Assembly: GCA_002479455.1 (NCBI GenBank)
Contig: DLNB01000049.1
Span: forward strand, 1-47,484
DNA length: 47,484 nt
Direction: 5' to 3'
Origin: Acetothermia bacterium UBA7521
GTDB lineage: Bacteria; Bipolaricaulota; Bipolaricaulia; Bipolaricaulales; Bipolaricaulaceae
Position numbers and translations under genes: made by a program. Shown piece by piece: positions 13,529 through 21,160 of the stretch. Position 1 is the first letter of the stretch, and every line of letters begins with the position of its first letter. The notes under the pieces are model-generated. The model was not told the origin of the DNA, did not search any database, and saw only the letters and a program-made list of their open reading frames with translations.

Positions 13529-14215
13529 TCACAAGACCGTGACCTCGATCACGAACGTGTCAATCGGGAGGGCCTCCCACGGCCGGCGGTAGTCAAGGTG
13601 AACGCCCGCCATCCCCAGTCCAGTGGCGCGAAACCGGAACAGGAAGGTACCACCTGCCCCTGGCGGGCACGGATCGTCGCAGCGATCGGCAACGTACGCC
13701 TGCTCGACAAGCTCGACGGTTCCCGCAGTCGGGACAGCGGTCACCTCCCACCCGTACCCGGTCGTGGGATTCCCAGGGAGGACAATCGTGAACTCCGCTC
13801 CCCGATCCAAATGCACCGCCTTGCCTGTATCGGCGCCGGTGAGCCGGCGCTCGCGACGGGACTCGATGGATCGGATCACGTGCTGAATCCTGTCTCCCTG
13901 CACGACCATGACCTCCACGGACCCCCATCCCAGCGGGGTATCGGGTCCAACCAGCCAGCGCCACCGCGCGACACCGTTTCCATCTGCGATCGCCGTGTCC
14001 AGGAAGACGTTCTCGCTTCGCTCCCCGCCGGGCAGAGTGACGGTGATCGCACACGTGGATCCCGGGCAGGTGCGAACCTCTGCAAGAGCATGGTCTCCCG
14101 GGAACACAACGTCCGGCATGGAGACGATCTCAACGAACCGACTGCAGCACCCTGAGAGAAGGAGTACCCCCACCATCACACCTCCCGTTCTCAGGCTCTT
14201 CAGTGAGATCGCCAT
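13529..14215 (-). CDS. Lipoprotein with chagasin-like (I42) protease-inhibitor domain
   Basis: A 228-residue predicted lipoprotein. The start at 14215 gives a signal peptide ending in the lipobox Leu20-Ser-Gly-Cys23, so it would be anchored in a membrane. The C-terminal half (about 125-228) matches the chagasin/I42 cysteine-protease inhibitor fold through its three loop motifs: NPTTGYGW, GAGGTFLFRF and RPWE. The middle (about 25-120) is an unassigned beta-rich, Ig-like segment. It is the only likely secreted inhibitor in the window. It could guard against foreign or own cysteine proteases; the target is not knowable here. In-frame upstream ATGs exist but would spoil the signal peptide. Confidence 0.75.
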   Translation of the reverse strand: MAISLKSLRTGGVMVGVLLLSGCCSRFVEIVSMPDVVFPGDHALAEVRTCPGSTCAITVTLPGGERSENVFLDTAIADGNGVARWRWLVGPDTPLGWGSVEVMVVQGDRIQHVIRSIESRRERRLTGADTGKAVHLDRGAEFTIVLPGNPTTGYGWEVTAVPTAGTVELVEQAYVADRCDDPCPPGAGGTFLFRFRATGLGMAGVHLDYRRPWEALPIDTFVIEVTVL

Positions 14216-14272
14216 GGGTCTCTTCCCGACCATCCTAGGCTTCATGCCACTCAGCGGCAAGCGAGGAGATAG

Positions 14273-15214
14273 CTACGCGGGTAGCACCGATCCGAGCAGC
14301 AGCCAGAGCAGAAACCCCACCACGCCCGCCACGAGCGGGGTCAACGCCCAACCCACGAAGATCGCGCTGAGCTGCCGGGCGTTCACGGCCGCCACACCCT
14401 TGACGAGCCCGATCCCCACCACCGCGCCCACCACGGCCTGGGACGTAGACACGGGTACCCCAACGTACGCAAACAGGCGCAGGATCACCGCCTGGGAGAT
14501 CGCCGCGAACAGGGCGGGCAGGAGCCCGAGGTAGACGAGCCGTTCGCCCACCGTCTCCATCACCCGGCGGGCGTAGGTCAAGACCCCGAGGGCGATGCTC
14601 CCCCCGCCAATCAGCGCTGCCGCTGGGACGGAGAGGAGTCCCGCCCCAACGTAGACGCCGGTCACGTTGGCGACGCTGTTCGCGCCCAGGGCGTACGACC
14701 CACCGATCCCCACCGCGATGATCGCCCAGCGCAAGAAGGTGTCGTACGCCGTGATCCCCGCCAGGCGGCGTTGCAGCGGCGGGCCCAAGAAGCGGTGCAG
14801 GAGGTAGGCGAGGATGAGACTGCCCAACGGCGAGGTGATCCAAGACAGGACGATCCTCACCATCACCCCCCACTCCACCGGCCGGCCGGCGGCCAGTGCG
14901 ACGCCGATAATCGCCCCCACCGCCGCCTGTGTCGCCGATATGGGCAGGCCACGGAGGGTCATCAGGGTCACGGTCAGCCCCGCTCCCAACGCGACACAGA
15001 ACGCCGTGGCCAGATCATGGCCGGTGAGCGCCCCGTAGGTGGCCATCCCCCGGGCGCCCCCGAGGTACGCCCCCAGCAAGACGAACGCGCTCGTCAACAC
15101 GACCGCGGTGCGGTACCGAACCGCTCGCGCACCGACGGCGAGGCCGAACACGTTCGCCGCGTCGTTGGTCCCGAGGGACCAACCCATCAGAACAGCCGGG
15201 AAGATCGCCCACAT
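14273..15214 (-). CDS. pit: PiT-family inorganic phosphate transporter
   Basis: A 313-residue polytopic membrane protein with about ten hydrophobic segments. The twofold PiT signature is present in both halves: GTNDAANVFG near residue 17 and GANSVANVTG near residue 180. The conserved PISATQAAVGAIIG and PVSTSQAVVGAVVG helices are also present. It should carry phosphate with protons or sodium across the inner membrane. The ATG at 15214 is taken because it gives the family N-terminus. A TTG at 15241 lies almost at the predicted transcript start and is an alternative. No PhoU-like partner is adjacent. Confidence 0.9.
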   Translation of the reverse strand: MWAIFPAVLMGWSLGTNDAANVFGLAVGARAVRYRTAVVLTSAFVLLGAYLGGARGMATYGALTGHDLATAFCVALGAGLTVTLMTLRGLPISATQAAVGAIIGVALAAGRPVEWGVMVRIVLSWITSPLGSLILAYLLHRFLGPPLQRRLAGITAYDTFLRWAIIAVGIGGSYALGANSVANVTGVYVGAGLLSVPAAALIGGGSIALGVLTYARRVMETVGERLVYLGLLPALFAAISQAVILRLFAYVGVPVSTSQAVVGAVVGIGLVKGVAAVNARQLSAIFVGWALTPLVAGVVGFLLWLLLGSVLPA

Positions 15215-15252
15215 AGCAGCTGGCGCCGAACGCAACGCCAAGTATGGGGCGC

Positions 15253-15281
15253 TTTATACGTCTATAGAGAGGACGATGCAA
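15253..15281 (-). promoter_or_regulatory. Promoter for the PiT transporter gene
   Basis: On the minus strand TTGCAT (15276-15281), 17 bp, then TATAAA (15253-15258). Transcription would start about 30 nt before the ATG at 15214; no Shine-Dalgarno site is evident in that leader. Confidence 0.6.
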
Positions 15282-15665
15282 GGCCAAGACACCCAGTGTG
15301 AGATGATGCACGAGCCCTCGTACTCCCTCCGGATGAGTCTGGTGCCAGCAGGCAAGTCACGCCAGACCCTGGTACGCCCGGGCAGACGATCTTCGAACCG
15401 CCCCGTGGCCCCGAGCCGAGGAGATTCGTTGCCTCCTCGCAGTCGCCCGCTGAGACACCTCAGCGTCAGCATAGCAGATGGCCCCGGCCTGAGGTCCGCT
15501 GGTCGGTCGATCGAAGACGGGGGCACCCGCACCGGTCAAGGAGGCCTAACCTATCAACACGATTGCGGTACTGGACACCCTGAATCTGTGGGACAGGTAG
15601 GCGCGTGCGGACCTAGAGGTGGAGTAGAGGCCGTCGTCGGGTGAAGCTGTCCCCGACAGAAGAAG
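15282..15665. other. Gene-poor intergenic stretch
   Basis: Between the PiT promoter and the terminator at 15666 I see no convincing gene, RNA or repeat. Open frames here lack ribosome binding sites and recognisable protein sequence. Confidence 0.5.
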
Positions 15666-15699
15666 GACGGGGAGACAGAGCCATGTCTGCCTCCCCGTC
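15666..15699 (-). terminator. Terminator-like hairpin after the GyrI-like gene
   Basis: On the minus strand GACGGGGAG pairs perfectly with CTCCCCGTC around a partly paired interior (CAGACA/TGTCT), followed by CTTCTTCT. It lies about 28 bp after the stop at 15727. Confidence 0.6.
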
Positions 15700-15726
15700 G
15701 CCGGCTCGGAAGTTGGGTGATCTGCC

Positions 15727-16197
15727 TCACTCCGCGATCGGCAAATAGAGATCGAACACCCACTTCTCTGGGTCAGGTTCGCCCCACGTGAGCGGGGATT
15801 CCAGGCACTGACACCCGTTCGGCGGAGCTGTGAACAGGCTGTCCTCGAACCAGGCAACGAGCTCCTTCCACACCCGGCCGATGTTCGACAGCCCCGTGAA
15901 CCGCGTCACAGCATGCTTGCCCCCCGGCACATCCTTGACCCGAATCGAGCCCGTCGCCTTGACGTCGAAACCGATGGGCAACCAGATCTCGTACCCGTAG
16001 TTCGGGCTCCCCGGCGACGGGTCCGGGTTGTTGAAACCAAAGGTCCGAACGGTCCCAGACTTCAGGTCCACGCCGATCGCCGCGGCGAACTCGGCGATCT
16101 GCTGCGCCGCCTCGTCTTCGGGGTTTCTCCCGAACCCGTGTGCACTCGCCACCCGGATCGGCGGTAGATCGACAATCCGCACTTCTCTCAACGGCAT
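15727..16197 (-). CDS. GyrI-like small-molecule-binding protein
   Basis: A 156-residue stand-alone effector-binding domain of the GyrI/BmrR-C (SOUL-like) type. Motifs include a central YGYEIWLPIGFDV strand, the GGKHAVTRFTG turn, IGRVWKELVAWF, and a terminal Glu-Lys-Trp-Val-Phe-Asp-Leu-Tyr-Leu-Pro-Ile. Such domains bind hydrophobic drugs or act as esterases on them. The ATG at 16197 has AAGGAGGGA upstream. It is divergent from the WYL regulator gene at 16383, and the spacer carries a palindrome, so the regulator probably controls it. Confidence 0.75.
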   Translation of the reverse strand: MPLREVRIVDLPPIRVASAHGFGRNPEDEAAQQIAEFAAAIGVDLKSGTVRTFGFNNPDPSPGSPNYGYEIWLPIGFDVKATGSIRVKDVPGGKHAVTRFTGLSNIGRVWKELVAWFEDSLFTAPPNGCQCLESPLTWGEPDPEKWVFDLYLPIAE

Positions 16198-16339
16198 CGC
16201 TCCCTCCTTACGTCTGCGGCTGTGTGCGACGTAGCAGTCTGCTCTCGCACGGAGTTCCGGGACCGCAGCTCTCCCGGCCACCCCGGCGCCGGTGACCCTC
16301 CTCGGGCCGCTCACGAGAGGTCACTGTGGCGTCAATAGA

Positions 16340-16366
16340 TGACATCTCCTGTCACCGAAGTAGAAT
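16340..16366 (+). promoter_or_regulatory. Palindromic operator and -10 box before the WYL regulator gene
   Basis: TGACA-N5-TGTCA lies at 16340-16354 and a TAGAAT -10 box at 16361-16366, so transcripts would have a leader of about ten bases before the ATG at 16383. The palindrome covers the -35 position and lies in the divergent spacer with the GyrI-like gene. Confidence 0.5.
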
Positions 16367-16382
16367 GACCCTCGGGATCCCG

Positions 16383-17366
16383 ATGCGTGCGGATCGGTTG
16401 CTGGTTCTGCTGGCGCTGCTCCAGGTAGACGGGCGCGTGACGACCTCGCGTCTGGCCGAGGAACTGGAGGTCTCCCGCCGTACGGTGATCCGCGACCTGT
16501 ACGCACTCCGCGTCGCGGGGATCCCGGTGGTCACGGAGAGAGGCCCGCACGGCGGGTGTGCGCTTGACCCGGAGTTCCGGAATCGCCTTCTCTCCCTCAA
16601 CCGCGCTGAGCTGGAGGCTCTGCTCATGGCAAGCGTCCCGCAGCCTCTGGTCCAGCTGGGGGTGGCCTCCGACCTCAAGCACGCCTTGACGAAGCTTGCC
16701 GCCTCACGTCCGGGCGTGCGAAGCGGCGCCGGCGAGACGATTCAGGCGAAGGTCCACCTCGACTCGGTCCCGTGGTCCGCGCCGCAGGAAACCGCCGAGC
16801 ACCTCTCTGTGCTCTATCAGGGAGTGATGGAAGGCCGCTGGATGAGAGTCACGCTGCAACGTGCTCAGGACGTCCGCTCGGAACGTCGGATCGCACCGTA
16901 CGGGCTTGTGGCGAAGGTGACAACGTGGTACGTGGTCTGGGCCGGTGCGGATGGCTTCCTGCGCGTGGATCGCGTGAGCCGCGTTCTTGAGGCTCATCTG
17001 GAGCGGGACGTATTCGTGCGGCCTCAAGGCTTCGATCTCGCTGCGTACTGGCGGGCATGGTGTCAGCGAGCGGAGGCCAACCGGATGGTCCTCCCGGTCA
17101 CGGCGCGTGTTTCGCCCGAGGGTCTCGCTGAACTGAGCACGCGGGGGGCGCGAGAGACCATCCGGCGTGTCGAGGAGCCAGTCTTGCCGGACTCCCCGCG
17201 GCCCTATGTCGTACACATCAGCTTCGGGTCGATTGATGAGGCAAGGACGCAGATCCTCGCGCTGGGCGGGAGCGTGGAGGTTCTGGAGCCGCTCGCGCTC
17301 CGCCGCACCCTGGCCGACTTCGCTCAGCAGACGCTCCGCGCCTACAGCGAGGAGCACGTCGTCTGA
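16383..17366 (+). CDS. HTH-WYL-domain transcriptional regulator (YafY type)
   Basis: A 327-residue regulator. Residues 1-60 hold an HTH_11-type helix-turn-helix (RLAEELEVSRRTVIRDLYALRVAG), and the central 140-230 region is a WYL domain (RIAPYGLVAKVTTWYVVWAGADGFLRVDRV), followed by a WCX-like C-terminal dimerisation segment. WYL domains bind ligands such as nucleic acids or nucleotides. The ATG at 16383 is preferred over upstream in-frame GTG/ATG codons because the -10 box at 16361-16366 would put those at or before the transcript start. It is divergent from one GyrI-like gene and next to GNAT genes, so it is likely the local regulator. Confidence 0.88.
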   Translation: MRADRLLVLLALLQVDGRVTTSRLAEELEVSRRTVIRDLYALRVAGIPVVTERGPHGGCALDPEFRNRLLSLNRAELEALLMASVPQPLVQLGVASDLKHALTKLAASRPGVRSGAGETIQAKVHLDSVPWSAPQETAEHLSVLYQGVMEGRWMRVTLQRAQDVRSERRIAPYGLVAKVTTWYVVWAGADGFLRVDRVSRVLEAHLERDVFVRPQGFDLAAYWRAWCQRAEANRMVLPVTARVSPEGLAELSTRGARETIRRVEEPVLPDSPRPYVVHISFGSIDEARTQILALGGSVEVLEPLALRRTLADFAQQTLRAYSEEHVV

Positions 17367-17402
17367 GAGCCGCGCATCATGTGCGCAAGCCAGGTTCCAC
17401 CG

Positions 17403-18452
17403 TCACTCATGCCGCCTGAGGTACTCCTTCACCTTAGACACCTCGACCTGCCAGATGGTCCAGTCCTTGTACGGCCGGAACCCCATCGCGTGGTTGATCT
17501 TAAGCATCGGCGCGTTCGAGTTGGCGTTCCCGGTCCGGATGAACCTCACATCCGGCCACTCGCGCGGAACCCGTTCGACCATCGTCCCCTTGAGCCATTT
17601 TCCCAGTCCGTGCCCGCGGTACTTGGGGAGCACGCCCGTATCCCCCTGCTGCAGCACGTGCGGGAGAGCTCGGTCGTAGAACACCTCCGTGTACCCCGCG
17701 AGTTCGCCCGAGGCCCGATGGCGCACGAAGAGCGTCCGGCGATCCACCTCGCGCTGAAGCAACGACTCCTGCTGCTGGTGGATCATCTCTGGTGTCCACA
17801 CTTGATCCTCTACCTCCAGGTCATCGCGGGGGGCGGTGTTCATCACCGCTCGCAGGACACAGATCGCATCAACCTCCGCCTCCGGGTACGCCCCGTCCCA
17901 CCAGTCAAGGTCGAACTCCTTCCGTGGTCCCTGTTCGCACCACGCCCTCATGAGCGCGGAGTCGAGATCGACCAAGCTGAGCTGGTTGGTGCGGGACACC
18001 ATGCCGCGCCGAGATCCCAGCCGTTCCATGAACGCCTCGCCCGCAGGGATCGCTGAGTCCGTGCCGCCGACGAGAAGGGTTCTCCCGGCAGTCTCGGCGC
18101 CCTGGGCAATGGGGACCAGCAGACGCTTGCCGATCCCCTGGCGGCGGTGGCTCGCGAGGACTCCGACGTCGGCGTTCGCCAGATGGCGGTTGTCCGGCGT
18201 GTCGTAGATCTCGAGTGTGGATCTACCCACAGCGTCTGCGCCTTGCCACGCGACCCAAATGCGCAGGGCGACGAAGGGCGGAACCGTTCGGAGGCTGTTG
18301 AGCCACGTGTCGTAGGATCGCGGCGGGTCGTCGGGCCATTCTTCAGTTCGCAGACCCCGCGGTCCCCAGACAAGAGCGTACACAGCCCGGAGTTCCTCCG
18401 GAGTGGCCGTCTTGACGTCAAAGGCGCGGATCGTCGTGCTCCTCTTCACCAT
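17403..18452 (-). CDS. Tandem-GNAT acetyltransferase
   Basis: A 349-residue protein with two GNAT N-acetyltransferase folds. The first (about 1-185) has the acetyl-CoA loop in VGVLASHRRQGIGKRLL; the second (about 200-349) has it in TGVLPKYRGHGLGKWLK, followed by the NANSNAPMLKINHAMGF helix. This double layout resembles mycothiol synthase-type and drug-modifying enzymes, but the substrate cannot be told. The ATG at 18452 has GGAGG upstream; the long open frame before it is not family-like. It converges with the WYL regulator gene and is related in layout to the GNAT gene at 19716. Confidence 0.85.
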   Translation of the reverse strand: MVKRSTTIRAFDVKTATPEELRAVYALVWGPRGLRTEEWPDDPPRSYDTWLNSLRTVPPFVALRIWVAWQGADAVGRSTLEIYDTPDNRHLANADVGVLASHRRQGIGKRLLVPIAQGAETAGRTLLVGGTDSAIPAGEAFMERLGSRRGMVSRTNQLSLVDLDSALMRAWCEQGPRKEFDLDWWDGAYPEAEVDAICVLRAVMNTAPRDDLEVEDQVWTPEMIHQQQESLLQREVDRRTLFVRHRASGELAGYTEVFYDRALPHVLQQGDTGVLPKYRGHGLGKWLKGTMVERVPREWPDVRFIRTGNANSNAPMLKINHAMGFRPYKDWTIWQVEVSKVKEYLRRHE

Positions 18453-18554
18453 GGCGATACCTCCTCGAGACAGCAAACGTGGATCATAGCCCTTCCCGTA
18501 CCGATGGACAAAACCACATCCCAAGCGGTACCGCGCCGGCGGAATGCGACGGGT

Positions 18555-18592
18555 CGAGACAACGCGCGTGTCTCGCGGGAGCGCTGTATACT
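18555..18592 (+). promoter_or_regulatory. Perfect palindrome upstream of a TATACT -10 box
   Basis: CGAGACA-N7-TGTCTCG at 18555-18575 is a perfect 7+7 inverted repeat. TATACT at 18587-18592 is a likely -10 box for the gene at 18622. The palindrome lies over the -35 position and between two divergent genes, as expected of a shared operator. Confidence 0.6.
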
Positions 18593-18621
18593 GCATCCCC
18601 TCACCGCTCGAAGGAGGAACA

Positions 18622-19719
18622 GTGCCGTCCGGCGAAGTCGTTGCGAAGGACGTAGCCCCCCTGCACGTGCTCGCCGTCCGCCGAGAAGTCAGCGGACAGG
18701 CCCAGATCTCTGACGAGATCGCACGACTGCGACCCTGGGTGGCGGACATCGTCACCGGACCGCCGATGTGCCTTGCTCTTGGTTTCGCAAAGGACGGGCG
18801 TATCCCCGTTGAGATCGCCTTCCCGACCCCAACCCCTGTCACACGGGATGGATTCAGGACCGCGACGCTCCCCGCTCTGCGCATGTTCTCCCTCACGTAT
18901 GCCGGCCCTCTCGATGACGGGCCGGACGGCGGGGCGTTTCGCGATGCCCAGCGGAAGCTGGGGGACTTCCTCCGCACCAGGAGGCTCCTGCCCGGAGACG
19001 ATCCGGAGCGCTTCCTGTACCACGAGGGTGCGGAGGTGCATGGGGATCACACCGAGCGCTACGTGACGGAGATCCAGGTCCCGGACCATCTCCCAATCTG
19101 GCTTTCCGCGCTCGAACGCGGCACGGCGGCCGTCGCCGGTCGTGACGCCGCCCGTCGGGTGATGGCGGGCAGCGAAGGCCTCGTCGAGGCCCACGACGGT
19201 GCGCAAACGGCCGACTGGGTACACGGAGCGGTGTTGCGCCTCGATCGTGAAGTCCCCGCAGAGGAAGCTCGCGCCAGGATCATGAACGGGTGCGCCCACC
19301 ACTACATCGTCCAGAGTGGAGACGTCCTCAGCCGCGCGTGGAACGAGACGAAGGACCTGCGGGCTCTTGTACGGCGGATCACGGACGAGGCCCTCCTCGG
19401 CGGCCGTTACTGGATCGACGAGGCGGGATCGAGTTCCTTGCTGATGATCGAACGCCGCCCCGCTCGGCCTGATGCCTACCACAACGCGAGTGACCCGGCA
19501 GAGAAGCGCTACCTGGCCTGTTTCTGCCCCCTCGTGCGCGATGCACTCCGGACGGGCAAGCAGGTGTCGCGGACCTTCTGCCACTGCTCCGGCGGCTGGT
19601 ACGTCCAGGAGTGGGAGCCTGTGTTCGGACAGAAACCCCGGGTGGACCTTGTGAGGACGATGCTGGACGGAGCTGACAGCTGTGTGTTCGCCGTCCACAT
19701 CCCCGATGGCTTGCTCTAG
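18622..19719 (+). CDS. GyrI-like domain fused to a cysteine-rich C-terminal domain
   Basis: A 365-residue protein of two parts. The N-terminal half (about 1-165) looks like a GyrI/SOUL effector-binding domain (VAPLHVLAVRREVSG at the start and VTEIQVPDHLP at the end). The C-terminal half (about 180-365) ends with cysteines at 300, 302, 320, 322 and 354, in CFCPLVRDAL, FCHCSGGWY and SCVFAVHIPD. This pattern recalls DUF6144/V4R-like small-molecule or metal-binding proteins, but I cannot name it firmly. The GTG at 18622 follows AAGGAGGAAC. The stop overlaps the convergent GNAT gene stop by four bases. Confidence 0.65.
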   Translation: MPSGEVVAKDVAPLHVLAVRREVSGQAQISDEIARLRPWVADIVTGPPMCLALGFAKDGRIPVEIAFPTPTPVTRDGFRTATLPALRMFSLTYAGPLDDGPDGGAFRDAQRKLGDFLRTRRLLPGDDPERFLYHEGAEVHGDHTERYVTEIQVPDHLPIWLSALERGTAAVAGRDAARRVMAGSEGLVEAHDGAQTADWVHGAVLRLDREVPAEEARARIMNGCAHHYIVQSGDVLSRAWNETKDLRALVRRITDEALLGGRYWIDEAGSSSLLMIERRPARPDAYHNASDPAEKRYLACFCPLVRDALRTGKQVSRTFCHCSGGWYVQEWEPVFGQKPRVDLVRTMLDGADSCVFAVHIPDGLL

Positions 19720-20672
19720 GCTCCACCGTCGAGGTGCTTGACCCAGGCAGTGTAGCTCAGGCCATCCTTCCCGAAGGCAGAAGCGTAGAGGCCCTCGGCT
19801 TCCGGGTTCGATGCCCCCCCTCCTCCGGCGGTCGCGACGATCGCTCCCATGTCCCGGATCCTCCTCATCCCTTCCAGCAGGAGTGCCTTCGCCAGCCCTC
19901 GCTTGCGGTGCTCGGGAACAGACCCCACCGGCTCGAAGTAGCCCGAGCGCGTGACATCGTCGTACCACAGCGTGGCAAATGCGGCGATCTCTCCCGATGG
20001 GGCCTCAGCCACCAGGTCAAGGTCGCGGCGGTACAGAGGTGCCCGCCGCACGTTCGTGTACCAGCCGCCTGGCCTGTAGTTCTCGGTCGGTTCATCGGAA
20101 TGGAACGCTCTCCAGCTGGCCCAACTCCGCCGCGCCGAGTCCTCGTCATCGGCGTGCATCGGGCGGAGGATGTACCCATGGGGCACGGACGGGGCAGGCA
20201 CGGGTTGCGCCAGGTCCCGACTCCGCTGGACTTCCTGCCAGTCAGGTTGGCGCGCGTAGCCGCGGCGTCCCAGCAGCCCTGTCCGAAGCTCATCCGTGTC
20301 ATGAGCGCAGACGGCGATCCCACGCCGGCCCGACGACGGACTCAGGGTGGACAGGTGGCTCTCGGCCACGGAAAGCATCTCGATCTCAAGATTCTCGCTT
20401 CTCCGCCGCGGATCCACCTGGAAGAACGCCTGTCCGGGACCCTCACGGTTCAGGACAGCGATAAGCTGGCCGGACGGCGACTCCCACAGGAAGACGCCCG
20501 TCTCCAGGGTTCCGTGGCCGAGGTTCATGATCCCGTGCCAGCGCCACCAATCGAGGCGGGCGACCTGCCAGGAGTGCTCCGTTCGGCTATTCAGCAGATA
20601 GACGTCCCTCAGGAACTGCCGAATGGCCCAGTAGTCCTCCTCATCACGGTACGGCCTCGCCGAGAACTTCAT
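19716..20672 (-). CDS. Tandem-GNAT acetyltransferase
   Basis: A 318-residue protein with two GNAT-like folds. The N-terminal one is degenerate (LIAVLNREGPGQAFFQVDP). The C-terminal one has an intact acetyl-CoA loop, VGSVPEHRKRGLAKALLLEG, followed by a GGGGASNPEAEGLYASAFG segment. The ATG at 20672 has GGGAGGGGAG upstream, which excludes the longer frame. The substrate is unknown. With the other tandem GNAT gene, the two GyrI-type proteins and the WYL regulator it forms a group suggestive of drug or metabolite detoxification. Confidence 0.82.
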   Translation of the reverse strand: MKFSARPYRDEEDYWAIRQFLRDVYLLNSRTEHSWQVARLDWWRWHGIMNLGHGTLETGVFLWESPSGQLIAVLNREGPGQAFFQVDPRRRSENLEIEMLSVAESHLSTLSPSSGRRGIAVCAHDTDELRTGLLGRRGYARQPDWQEVQRSRDLAQPVPAPSVPHGYILRPMHADDEDSARRSWASWRAFHSDEPTENYRPGGWYTNVRRAPLYRRDLDLVAEAPSGEIAAFATLWYDDVTRSGYFEPVGSVPEHRKRGLAKALLLEGMRRIRDMGAIVATAGGGGASNPEAEGLYASAFGKDGLSYTAWVKHLDGGA

Positions 20673-20909
20673 CTCCCCTCCCGTCTCGATCCTCAGCTGA
20701 TGGGCTGGCATCGAGTACAGAAACTAGATCGAGCATTGGGTGGCTGCCACGCAGAGCCTGTAAGCAAGACCATCATCCGGAGTCTACCGCAGCATGAGAG
20801 CTGTCTCACACAAGATGAGCATGAGCGGTGTCCGAGGTCTTCACGCGAGGTGTGCACAGGCGTGGGGCCCAGGCACACGTGAGTCGCAGCCTGGGAGGCT
20901 GTGACCGTC

Positions 20910-21077
20910 ATGGTGAGTGACTCGCGGGTGATGACGATGGAAGAGATGCCGGCGTTTCTCGGGTCCAGCGAGACGTTGTGCTTCCGGGGCGAGGAGCAGC
21001 AAGAGACCTACGCCTGGGTCGAGAAGACCCTGCGGAAATACGCCCGGGAGGACTCGAACCTCCGGCCTGCGGTTTAG
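20910..21077 (+). pseudogene. Integrase/transposase N-terminal fragment ending in tRNA-Arg
   Basis: With GGAGG upstream, the ATG at 20910 opens a frame reading about 44 residues (MTMEEMPAFLGSSETLCF and EEQQETYAWVEKTLRKY) that resemble the start of a family of integrase/DDE transposases found next to mobile elements. The homology stops at about 21040, exactly where the 3' end of the tRNA-Arg gene begins, and the frame then reads tRNA sequence until TAG at 21075-21077. It looks like the remnant of an element joined to or deleted at the tRNA end. Family recognition is from memory. Confidence 0.55.
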
Positions 21078-21112
21078 GAAACCGCTGCTCTATCCAGCTG
21101 AGCTACGGGCGC
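21039..21112 (-). tRNA. tRNA-Arg (CCT)
   Basis: A 74-nt tRNA with acceptor GCGCCCG/CGGGCGT (one G-U pair), D arm AGCTCAGCTGGATAGAGC, anticodon stem GCGGT/ACCGC around TTCCTAA (anticodon CCT), T arm GGAGG-TTCGAGT-CCTCC and discriminator A. Unlike tRNA-Ser above, no CCA is encoded. A transposase fragment abuts the 3' end. Confidence 0.95.
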
Positions 21113-21160
21113 AGCTGACAGCCGCATCTTAGTGCGGGGGAAGCTGGCCGCGCAAGGTGT

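Noticed and set aside
15545..15551. Second attC core (GCCTAAC near 15545)
   Set aside because: The 7-mer has no matching partner core and no hairpin within 150 bp, so it is likely chance.
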